From Ailurus styani (lineage: Eukaryota; Chordata; Mammalia; Carnivora; Ailuridae), in the NCBI GenBank assembly GCA_002007465.1, contig LNAC01000009.1:5897521-5961520 (forward strand): a stretch of DNA of 64,000 nucleotides, written 5' to 3'. The notes under the pieces are model-generated. The model was not told the DNA's origin, searched no databases, and worked only from the letters and a program-made list of their open reading frames with translations. Every line of letters begins with the position of its first letter. Positions within the stretch are counted from its first letter, which is position 1. Position numbers and translations under genes: made by a program. Positions 24,717 through 36,700 of the stretch are shown here, piece after piece.

Positions 24717-27700
24717 GGGGGGGAGGGGCAGAGGAAGGGGGAGAGAGAGAGAATCCTAAGCAGACTCCACACCCAGTGCAGAGCCCTACACAGTGCTCCA
24801 TCTCACAACCCCAAGATCATGACCTGAGCCAAAACCAAGAGTCTGATGCTTAACCGACTGAGCCATCCAGGCACCCCTTTACTGATTGCTTTTATAGGGA
24901 GAAACCAGTCAGATCAAAATTTTGATTAATTAAAAAAATATCTGTTCTCTTCCTATAAATTAGACTCAAACTTAGCCTGGAAATAAAAAATACTTTCTTT
25001 AAAAATGGAAATAATCTTTCTATCCATCTCTTTGAGTTTACTGAAGCCTTCAGATGCATCATCCTGGTGGGATATTTGTAACTGTGCACAGGACTATTAA
25101 TAATGCTGTCACCTTTGCTGAACATACTAAATGTATGCAGGGTGTGCAGTATGTGTCCATTGCCTTGGGGACCCAGAAGTTACTGTTGCTTATGAGGTAG
25201 CCTAGAATAATGGAAAGTATATATACTTTGGGTCCAGAAAGACCTCTGTTTTAATCTTGATTTCACCAATTATTACCTCATGCTTTTGGCCAAGTAAGTT
25301 CTCTTTTTGTGCCTAGATTCTGTGGGTATGCTTTTGACTGTCTTGACTTATGTTTCCTTCCAGCAATCAGAGAAGATGGCATGCCTGGAGGCCGAAATAA
25401 GAGCATTGGGCCCGTCCAGGTGAGTTCTAGGCCTCAGTCTTTGTGATCCATCCTGGAAGCCCAGTGCTTTCGATGCTCCTGTAGCTACTTACCTTGATCC
25501 TCTCATATCCTGTTGGGGGGAGCCATCTTGCTTTCATTCCCATAAAATTGTTTTTAGAGCTTGGTTATGAAAGTGCTTTGAAAATCTTAAATATGTAACA
25601 TAATAATTAAAGCTGTTCTTGTGATTCCCTCAACCCTTCCCAAGGATTTCACAGGAGGTGAATCCAATTTTGGTTCTAAACCATCCAGAGTATTTTTATG
25701 TCAGTCACTCAAGGTTGTTGATAACTTAGCCTGGCAGAAATCAGTAAGACTACTTTGCTGTTCAATGTCTCTAAAGATATATCAGCAGAAAGTTCATTGC
25801 CTTACTTGTAGAGTAGGAATGATAATACTCATTCTATCCCACAAATATTTAAGTACTTACTGTGTGCAGGTCCTTTGTACTGTGAACTCAGTCTAGTGGG
25901 AGAGACAGATGTGTGAACAGACATCAGAGTATAGTGAATGGTAACAGAGGATGCCCAGGGAGTACAGAAAGGAGGGGGACTCCTTTTTTTTTTTTTTTCC
26001 CAAATTGGAGCCCTGGTTGGGAACTGAAGACATTTAGGGAAGCCTTCCTTAAAAAGGTAAAGTTTGAACTGAGTCTTGAAGGAAAAGGAGGAATTAGCTA
26101 TGCTGGGAAGGGGTGGGGAGCCAAATATCTTCTATTACTGCTAGACAGAACAGATGGTAAAAAGACCATAAGATGAATCTTTAAGGAATCACAGGAAGTT
26201 GATGCAGTCAGGCTGGAGTGCTGGGCATATGTAGTGGAGTGGTAGAAGATAAGGCAGATTCCTTGAGTTTTAAATTTGTTCTCTAAAGAATGGCCTTCAA
26301 CTATTTTTGATTATAGCTTCTTAGGTAAAGCCTTTGTAGGGCCAGCCTACACCGACTTGTTCTTACTTGCCAACAGAAGAACTTCATGAAGGTAGAAAAT
26401 TGGATCTGTTTATGACCCAACAAGTGAATCCCTTAGCACACTAGTGAGCAGGACCATACCTCAGGGCTTGTTGGTGTGGAACAAGAGGCAACTACTAAAA
26501 GCTTTTAAGTAGAGAAAGAGAGACGTGGTCAGATTTGCATTTTATTATTATTTTTTTAAAGATTTTATTTATTCATTTGACACAGAGAGTGAGATTACAA
26601 GTAGGCAGAGAGGCAGGCAGAGAGAGAGGAGAGAGGAGGAAGCAGGATCCCTGCTGAGCAGAGATCCCGATGCGGGCCTCGTTCCCAGGACCCTGGGATC
26701 ATGACCTGAGCCGAAGGCAGCGGCTTTAACCCACTGAGCCACCCAGGCGCCCCAGATTTGCATTTTAAAAAGATCATTCTAGGGGCACCTGAGTGGCTCA
26801 GTCGTTGAGTGACTCACTCTTGATTTTGGCTCAGGTCATGATCTCAGGGTTGTGGGATCAAGCCCCACATCAGGCTCCTTACTCAGCAGGGATTCTGTTG
26901 GAGATTTTCTCTCTCCCCCTCCCTCTGCCCCCCACCCATGCTCTCTTTCTCTAAAATAAATAAATCTTTTAAAAAAGAAATTGTAAAATTACAATTAAAA
27001 AAGGGGGGGGCACCTGGGTGGCTCAGTCGGTTAAGCAGTCTGCCTTTGGCTCAGGTCATGATCCCAGGATCATGGGATCAAACCCCCTATCAGGCTCCCT
27101 GCTCAGTTGGGTGTCTGCTTCTCCTTCTCCCTCTGCTGCTCCCCCTGCTTTTGCTCTCTTTCTCTATCTCTGTCAAATAAATAAAAATAAAAAAAGAAAG
27201 ATCATTCTAGCAATAGAAATGGTTTCTGAGGAGCTAGGTAAGTGTCCATGAAACTGGAAGCAGAGGAAAAAGCAGTTCAAAGGTTTTACAGAAGTCCAGC
27301 CAAGAGATATGGATAGTGGTTTTAAGCAGGGGAATGGTAGTATAGTTTGAAGGGGAGAGAATAGATTCAAGAGAGATTTAATAGGAAAAATTAATAGGAT
27401 TTATCCATTGAATGTGAGGGAATGAGAGAAAGACAGGAATTTGTAGTTGTTTTGAGACAAATGCTGATGAAATATGGGGCATTTCCTAGCACATACATGC
27501 ACTCAGTCGGGCTCGGGGTTTGTGCTGTATTCACATCTTTTTAAAAAAATCAAACATTTTTATTCATGTTATAATAAAAATTAATTTATTTTGGTCTTTA
27601 CCCATATGTGTTCTTTTGTGTGCATGTGGTAAGAAACATATAACATGTAATTTACCTCCTTAACAAATTAAGTATTTGGTACAGTATTATTTACTATATG

Positions 27701-30700
27701 TACATTTTTGTACAGTTGATCTCCACAACCTTTTCATCTTATGACTGAAACTTTATACCAATTAAGCAACAACTCCTTATTTCCCTTTCTCCTGGTCCCT
27801 GGCAACCACCATTCTACTTTCTCTTTCTATGAGTTTGACTACTTTTGATACCTCATATAAGTGGAATCATGCACTATTTGTTCTTCTGTGACTTCCTTAT
27901 TTCATGTAGCGTAATATCCTCAAGATTCATCCACATTATAGCATACGCCAGGATTTCTAAGGCTGAATGATTTTCTTTTGTATGTATATACCATATTTTG
28001 TTTATCCATTAATTCATCAATGGATATTTAAGTTGTATCCATCTCTTGGCCATTGTGAATAATACTGCAGTAAATATAGGGGGCAGGTATCTCTTAGAGA
28101 TCCTGATTTCAGTTCTTTTGGATAAATATTCAGAAGGGGGATTACTGGGTCTTATGGTAGTTTTATTTTTAATTTTTTGAGAAACTTCCATACTGTTTTC
28201 CATAGTGACCACACCATTTTACATTCCCACCCAGCAGTGCATAAGTGTTCCAATTTTCTGCATCTTCTCTGGTATTTCTTATTTTCTGATAATGGCATTC
28301 TAGATAGTTGTGAGGCAATACCTCATTATGGTTTTGATATGCATTTTTCTGATGATTAGTGATATTGAGCATCTTTTCATACACATGTTGGCTGTGCCAT
28401 TAACATGTCTTTGGAGAAGGTATTTTTTTGTATGTCTATTCAAATCTTTTGCCCTTTTTTTTTTTTATTTTATTTGTCAGAGAGAGAGAGAGGGGTTGAG
28501 AGCACAAGCAGGGGAAACAGCAGGCAGAGGGAGAAGCAGGCTCCCCCTGAGCAAGGAGCCTAATTCGAGACTCAATCCCAGGACCCCAGGATTATGACCT
28601 GAGCCGAAGGCAGACGTTTAACCAGCTGAGCCACGCAGGTGTCCCTTTCGCCCATTTTAATTAAAAAAAAAAAAGTATTTATTTATTTTTAAATATTTTA
28701 TTTATTTATTTGACAGAGAGACACAGCAAGAGAGGGAACACAAATGGGGAGTGGAAGAGGTAGAAACAGGCTTCCTGCCAAGCGTGGAGCCCGACATGGG
28801 GCTGGATCCCAGACCTTTGGGATTATGACCTGAGCCAAAGGCAGATGCTTAATTGACTAAGCCACCCAGGTGCTCCATTTTTACATAAGGTTATTTGGGG
28901 TTTTTGCTGTTGAGTTATAGGAATTCCCTATATTTCTTGGATATTAACCTTTATCAGATAAATGGTTTGCAAATATTTTCTCTCATTCTGTAGGTTCCTG
29001 TTGACTTTGTGACTGTTTGCGGAAGCTTTTTTGATATAATTGCATTTGTCTATTTTTGCTTTTATTGTCTGTAATTTGGACATCATATTCAAGAAATCAT
29101 TGCTAAGGCCAATGTCAAGAAGCTTTTTCTCTATGTTTTCCTTCAGGACTTTTATAGTTTCAGGTCTTACATTTAAGTCTTTAATCCACTTTGAGTTGAT
29201 TTTTGTATGAAGTATAAGAAAAGAATCTAATTTCATTCTTTTGCATATGAATATCTAGTTTTCCCAGTACCACTTTTTGAAGAGACTATTCTTACGTAGT
29301 CTTGGCAACTTTATTAAAGATCTTTTGACCATATATATGTTGGTTTATTTTGGGGTTCTCTATTCTGTTCCATTGATCTATATAGGCGTGTCCTCATGCC
29401 AGTGCCGTACTGTTTTGATTGCTGCAATTTTTAGTATGTTTTGAAATCAGGAAGTGTAAGACCTCTAGTTTTTTGTTCTTTGTCAGGATTGTTTTGGCGG
29501 TTTAGAGTTCTTTGGATTTCCATAGGAATTTTGGGATTTTTTTTTCTATTTCTGCCAAAAATGCCATTGGAATGTTGATAGGGATTGCATTGAATCTGTA
29601 GATCACCTTGGATAGTATGGATATTTTAATAATAATTGTCTTTTAATCTATGAACAGAGGGTATCTTTACATTTATTTCTGTCTTTAATTTTTTTCTTTC
29701 TTTTTTTTTTTTAAGATTTTATTTATTTGTTTGACAGGGAGAGACACAGCGAGACAGGGAACACAAGCAGAGGTAGTGGGAGATGGAGAAGCAGGCTTCC
29801 CTCTGAGCAGGGAGCCCAATGCGGGGCTTGATCCCAGGACCCCAGGATCATGACCTGAGCTGAAGGCAGACACTTAACAACTGAGTCACCCAGGCACCCC
29901 AGTATATCTTTAATTTCTTTCAGCAGTGTACAAGTCTTTCATCCCTTTAGTTATGTTAATTCCTAAGTATCTTATTCTTTTTGATACTATTGTAACTGAG
30001 ATTGTTTTCTTAATTTCCTTTCCAGATTCACTGTTACTATATAAAAATGCAACTGATTTTTTGTGTTGATTTTGTATCCTGAAACTTTGCTGATTTTTTT
30101 TGTTAGTTCTAACAGTTTTTTTGGTTATCTATTTATAAGATCATGTCATCTATGAACCGAGATAATTTGACTTCTTTCTGATTTAGATGCTCTTTATTTC
30201 TTTTACATGTCTGATTGCAATGGCTAGGACTTCAGTACTGTGTTAAATAGAAATGGTGAGAATGGGCATTTTTGCCTTGATCCTGATCTTAGAGAAAAAA
30301 CTTATAGTTTTTCATAGAGTTTGATGTTAGCTGTAGGCTTTTCATGTATGGCCTTTATTTGTAGTCATTCTTTTTATATTTAGATGTAGTAGAAAGTTTA
30401 TCTGTTGGAAAGAACTCTTACGCATTTCCTCAATGAAAACCTTCTTCAGCATTCATTACTCAGTGTCTTTTGAGTACCCTTCTCCCACCATGGCAGGGAT
30501 CTTCAGGCACTTACGTCTCTAGACTTTATGGTCTTTCTAGAATGGAGGGAGCTGATGCTCAGAGAAACCTATTGCATTTGTCATTGCATTTGACTTTTTG
30601 ATACTGAACATATAATTTTTCCTTTGTGTCTTACTTTTTTAGGTAGTGTTAGGAAGAGAGAGCTGTGATCTCCCAATTTTTTAACTATGTTTAATTATAA

Positions 30701-33700
30701 TTAAAAATTAGGAATAAAATTATGATTTATTGAGTACCAGTTGTGTACTTCATCAGTTTATCTTAGATTAGCCTCTCAAGTCTGTCTGATTCAGTTCTGC
30801 ACCCTAAAAGAGAACCCAGACTACAAAGTAAGTGGTATTATCTTCATTTTATAGGTGAGGGATCTAAGGCTCAGAGAACTTGAGTGACTTGCCCAACAGT
30901 AAGCACCCAGTTAGGATATGACAGATGAGATCCGAACCTGGATACAAGCCCTCCTGATATGTTCTGTCCCCTTATTGCAACAGTGATTGCCCAGTGTCCT
31001 GCAGGTCGCATAGGGAGAGACCGATGCAGTCCAACTTTGGCTCCCAGCTGGCATAATATGATTTATTAGGACTGCTTCTTTTCACCCAGCTCAAGTACTT
31101 TCATGACGCCTAAGCTCTGGTATTGCTCTCACTACCATCACTGAGGTGGTTTCAGTCAGGGTCTCAGTGGATGTCTTATAGTTTGATGGCATCTTTTGTC
31201 TTTACATGTCTTATAAAATCTGAGATTTTGGTGTTCTAAAGATTCCTAAGAGAAAAGGCTTGTTTGTTTTGTTCCATGTTATTAACTAAAGACTACCCCC
31301 TGTAATTCAGTATACAATCTAAGTTTGTTAAGATGAATCACTCAACTTCTGTACCAGTTAAATGTTTCTTGTTTTCCCTTCAAGTCTTATGTGCTGGCTG
31401 GCTTCCAGTTCTAAATGCCTCCTGTATTTATGATCAGAGCAGCTCAAGGTTTCCTCAGGCTGCTGGAACAAAGAGTTATGCAGGTTTGAGTCAGACAGAC
31501 TTGAGAGAAAATGTCCTCCCAGGCTTTCCATAGGAGCAAGAAATAAAAATTTATCTTACTCCTTCCTATTCACTCTCATTCTGTGCTGAATTTCGCCACT
31601 TAGGCTTCAACTCTGGATTAAACACTTTATAGAAGATGTATTTATTCACTCCCTTTATGGTAGGGTAGCAAGAGCCATGGACTGAATAGTTGGGTACTTT
31701 GGCCTCTTCCTCAAACTCCTCCCGAGATATGGGCACACAGTGTGATCTTGGACAAATCAATTCATTTGTTTGAGCTAAAATTTCTTACTTATTTTGTAGG
31801 CTTGGGAATGTCTTTCTCACCAAGAAAATCCTTGTGCAGTTTCATGGACAGAACTTAATAAGTGAATCTTTGTTTGTTTATCCAACATGCATTCTTTGAG
31901 TACTTTTTTCTGGGTTCTATTATATAGCCTTAGGTCTGATAGAGGGTATTTTTATGATATATTACCATAAGAGCTATAAAAATAACAACGATGGTAAAGA
32001 TATCATTGTCAACCTTCTATAATTGTTGCTATGTGTTAAGCCCTTTTCTAACCATGTGAAAATGTATTAACTAATTTAATCTTTACAACAGTCCCATGAG
32101 GCAGATACTATTATTTTCTCCACCGCACAGATAATTTTTGTTTGGATTTTGAATTTAAGTACAAATAGTTAAATGACTTGCCTAAGATTATACAACCAGA
32201 AAGTAGCAGAAACTATATTGGAACAAAGGTGGTCTGACTCTAGAATTCATCCTTTTAACCACTGTGCTATTCTGTCTGTCTCAGAAAACACAGAATTAGA
32301 AGTGGATAGAAGAAGGACCTAAAATTTTGTCTAGGTAGTGGTAGAAGGATGCACAAAGAAGGTGACATTTGAATTGGGTCTTAAAAGGCAAGTAGGAGTT
32401 TGTTCTTGAAGAGTAGTGTTTCAGGGGTAAGAAAGAATAGACTCAAAGAGTCTTGAAGAACGTGGAGGCTTTGTGGCTTGAGAGGAGGGTAAATGGACAA
32501 GCGGAAGGCCATAGTGAGCTATGGTGCTGGGAAGCCAGCAACTGAGCTGTCCTAAGATTAGTGAGAGGCCCTGGAGTATGGAGGTGTAGGGGAGGGCATC
32601 TGGGTGTCTGTCTAGAGCGTTCTGGGAATCCTTGTGAGGTTTAAATGAATTCTTGGTTCTAAAGAAGGAACAGAGGTATATCCTGGGCACCCAATCTAAC
32701 ATGTATCAATTCCTTGTCAAAGATATCAGAGGAAGAGATCGAAAGGATCATGTCTGGGCAGGAATTTGAGGAAGAGGCCAATCACTGGAGCAACCATGGT
32801 GACAGCGACCACAGTTCCCCTGGGAACAGGGCTTCAGAGAGCAACCAGCCCTCACCAGGCTCTACACTGTCCTCCAGGTGAGCTTCAAGGCAAACCCAGC
32901 ATCATCTTGGGACCACCCAAAGAGTAGATCCAGAAGGAACCTCTGGGCTATACTCTTGCTCCCTCAGTATTTTGGGTAGGGGCCAGGATGACACAAAGCA
33001 GCATTTCACAGCCTACTTTTTGTTAAAGACCTTGAAAATGTCAGCAGTCTCTCCTGCAGGCTAATAAAGTGATATAGCTGCTGTCTGTGCCCATACGTTC
33101 TTTACCTAACAGAATGCCATTTTAAGTGTAGCTCTTTTCTCACACTTACCGCAGAAATAAACCACATTGACAAGAGTGAATTAAGTTCTCATTTCTCTGT
33201 CTCAGCAAGAGTGAAGATTTTCACTTTATAAATTTTAAGAAACTGAAAAATTTTAAGCTAATTAAATGTGCTGCTATCATGGAATACCAATTTGGAGACT
33301 CTTGGTTCAAGAATGTTATCTTAAGTTAGTCATTAGGTATAAAAAATGTAGCCCAAAACTACCAGGGTAGATTTCCTTTTTTGCAGAAATCTTTCTTATA
33401 GGAGAGGGATTGATAAACTTGTTCTATAAAGGCCAGATAATAAATATTTTAGGCTTTGCAGGCTGCACAGTCTGGGCCTCAACTACTCAGCCCTACCATT
33501 ACAGAGCAAAAGCAGGCAGAGACTATATAAATGAATGAATGTGGCTGTGTTCCATTAAAACTTCATTTACCAAAGGGGCCTTAAGCTATAGTTTGTCCAC
33601 CTCTGTTACAGGAAATGCATGTAGGTAAAGCCAGAAGATTTTTGTTTTAGGTGACAGAGAGGTTAGATTTCTCCAGGAAAGGGAAGAAGATAAGAATCTG

Positions 33701-36700
33701 CCTTTCTCCTGGTATTTTGTTTCAACTTTTATTCATTTGATTGTTCCTCTTTTGTTCCTTCCTTTCAGTGTTTAGGGAGTTCTTGCCAGATTACATGTCA
33801 GATTCCTTGCTAGCTGCTGGCTTTGTTTTATGGCCTGGCAAGGCTCTTAACCTGTCTATGCCTTAGTTTTCCTAGCATTAAAAAAATAATAATAATAAAA
33901 TAAATCCACCTTTGTGGATTGAAGTTTGTGAGTATCCATTGAAATCTCTGCAAACGTGGCACCTATACAAAGAATTTATTCAACCACTCTTTATTCAGTA
34001 CCTATTTTGCCAGGTCCTGGGTGTCCAGTGATAAGTCATACATACACACACCTGCAAAGAGTCCCTGTCTAGTGGGGATACATGCATGTAACCATTAATT
34101 ATGTCCCTGATGAAGACAGACTGCATGGCCAAAAAACGCCTTAGCCATCTTGAGCAGACAATAGACCTGCCATGGTTCTTCTTGACATGAGACTTTTCTC
34201 TTCAGTAGGTCTGTGGAACTTAATGGATTCATGGCATTCAGGGAGCAGTACATGGGGATGTCTGTGCCTCCACACTATCAATACATACCGCACCTTTTTA
34301 GCTATTCTTCCCACTCGCCACTCCTGCCCCCACAAGCTCGCAGCCTGGATCCCCAGTCATACAGTCTGATTCACCAGCTGGTGTCAGCCGAGGACCTGGA
34401 GCCACTGGGCACGCCCATGTTGATTGAAGATGGGTGAGTGCCCCGTTTTAGCCCTTGCAACTTCACAATGATCCCTACCCCACACCCACCTTCATCCCTG
34501 GCTGCTAATACCCTACCTAGGCTTTGGAATGAGTCGGGGGAGAATGAGTAATGACTCAAGCATCAGAGGACAAATCTGTATTTTCTTTGAAGTCAGCAGT
34601 CCCTTGATTTTCTCTTGAGCATCTTTTTTCAGAGTTGGGACTGCTTATCAATCCTTATGGAATTGGGATTAAAGAACTTTTTTTCTGCTTGGGCCTAGGT
34701 AAGCCAGGCCTTGAGGTGGTCCGAGTGCTTCTCTGGCTCTGAGCCAGAGATGAGCTGTAATTCTGGGAATAATTATGCATCAAGTCTAGGCTCATTAACA
34801 AGGCATTCAAGGCACTTACTGACTGTGGACTGTCTGCATCCCCAGCCAGTGTACCCATTGGTAGCCTGCTGCACATGCACTGTGTACAGACCTGAGTGGG
34901 AGGAAGGAATCCTCTTGTTAATCCTCTGTCAGCTCTGCCTGCGGGGATTCTAGTTCAGCCTGTAGGCCCACCAGTTGCTGCATCCGTTCCTGCTTGGGCC
35001 TGAGGCACAGGCTGCTGTTATCAAGCTTAGAGCCCCTAAGATGTATCCTGAGATTTCTCAAGCTAGTCTCCAATATCAGAAGAGGAAATTCAAAGATCTG
35101 CTTACAAAAAGGGCACACAAAATCTTTATAAATCTGGGTGTGGGAGTGTGGAGACGAGTCTTGCCAAGGGGCTTTGAGAGAGAGAAAACTGGGACCTTGT
35201 CTCATCCAGTCCAGAGACGAGAAATGCCCTGCTCCTTCCATTCAGCAGTAGCTTACAAGGGCTGAGCAACTTTAGTTTCTGAAGTCTCTCCACCAGGGGG
35301 TGCAATGAGAGCAGGGAAAGCTTTTGAACATGTTCGCTTCTCTTTCGGCAGTAGGGCCTCGGGCTCATTTCTGTGCCATTCCCTATATTAGGTGGGCACC
35401 AGATCTGCCCTACTGGAGCGCTCATTGCCAAAACTAGTGCAGGAGTGATGGAATTTTCTCTAACACATGGAACATTAGTGGAATGTTGAAATGTTAACAT
35501 TAAAAGTCATATTCCCTAATTGCACAAATTTCCAAGCCTCCTTTCCCTTTCTACAGCCTTTTATCACCAAACCCACCTCTCAAGCCCTGAGCTTGCTGCT
35601 GGCCCCAGTCCTGCCCCTTTATCATTAGACTCAATTGAATGGAGCTGGAGACCCATGATCAAGGGCAAGGAACCCACTGCCAGAGACCTTTTTTACTCTT
35701 AGGAGTACCCTTTCCCTGTGCCCCCATCCTCCCCCTCTGGCCACCGGAAGTGATTTTCCACTGTCCCTACCCCCAGGTATGCTGTGACTCAGGCAGAACT
35801 GTTTGCTCTGCTTTGCCGCCTGGCCGATGAGCTACTCTTTAGGCAGATTGCCTGGATCAAGAAACTGCCTTTCTTCTGCGAGCTCTCAATCAAGGATTAC
35901 ACGTGCCTCCTGAGCTCTACCTGGCAGGAATTAATCCTGCTGTCCTCCCTCACTGTTTATAGCAAACAGATCTTTGGGGAGCTGGCTGATGTCACTGCCA
36001 AGTATTCACCCTCTGATGAAGAACTACACAGGTAAGGGCTTTTGGCTGGGGAAGAAGTCCCAAGCAACCAAACCACTGTCAACCCTGCAAGGATGGAGTG
36101 CCCCCACTGACACTCCAGAGGATAGGAATTAAAGCCACGCACAGGCCTGGCTTTGAATCCTTACTCTGCCACTGACTAGCTTTGTAACCATAGTCAAGTC
36201 TCTGATTCCTACCTTCTGAATTTATAAAATGGGATAATACCAGTACTCCCCCAACAAGGTAGTTGTGAAAAATAAATGATACTGTGCAGCAAGCCTTAGC
36301 AGAGCACTACACTATTATTATTTTTTTTAATCACATCCGGATTACTGAGGTAAGAGAATATATCTGGGGAAAACAAAAACTCTAAACTTCATCTATAAAG
36401 TGAGGGGCTCTGAGCTATAGTTTACAATTCTAGAACTAGATCTAGAAGTTACTGTGTTACCTACTATATGCCAGGCACTGGGCTTGGTACTTTATATTAC
36501 TGTCTTATTCTTTTCTCACAGCCTCTAGCATTATAGGTATTGTTATGCCTATTTTATGGATATGAAAACTGAAGGTCAAAGAGACCTGCCCTTTAATGTT
36601 TTGGGTTTGAACCCAGATCCTGAATTTGAACTTGCCTGCCTAATGTCAAAGTTTAGGCTCTTTGCATCTGAGATGCAGTGGGGCTAAGAGACCGAGCCAC

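Larger units (their letters stand above)
14613..25363 (+). other. NR6A1: NR6A1 intron between DBD and linker exons
   Basis: A 10.75 kb intron with about eleven can-SINEs, L2 fragments (16990-17170, 19700-20260, 24430-24660) and MIR fragments. Stretches where I see nothing definite are about 15000-15570, 17200-17930 and 21250-22150. Confidence 0.8.
27545..30400 (-). mobile_element. L1 (LINE-1) fragment with ORF2 C-terminal remnant, antisense
   Basis: Continuous similarity to the reverse complement of L1 ORF2 and its 3' flank, for example CATTGTGAATAATACTGCAG (28053-28072), GATTAGTGATATTGAGCATC (28355-28374) and GGGATTGCATTGAATCTGTA (29581-29600). On the minus strand, 29236-28928 still encodes an L1 ORF2 C-terminal piece ([18 protein letters not shown]). 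It is 5'-truncated and not functional. Three can-SINEs interrupt it. Confidence 0.85.
25420..32722 (+). other. NR6A1: NR6A1 intron between linker and hinge exons
   Basis: A 7.3 kb intron dominated by an L2 fragment (25840-26340), a cluster of three SINEs (26545-27196), an antisense L1 (27545-30400, with three SINEs) and MIR/L2 remnants (30720-30960, 31990-32600). About 30960-31990 shows nothing I recognise. Confidence 0.8.

Noticed and set aside
28928..29236. Host gene on the minus strand
   Set aside because: The 102-residue frame is the decayed C-terminal part of L1 ORF2, not a host gene.
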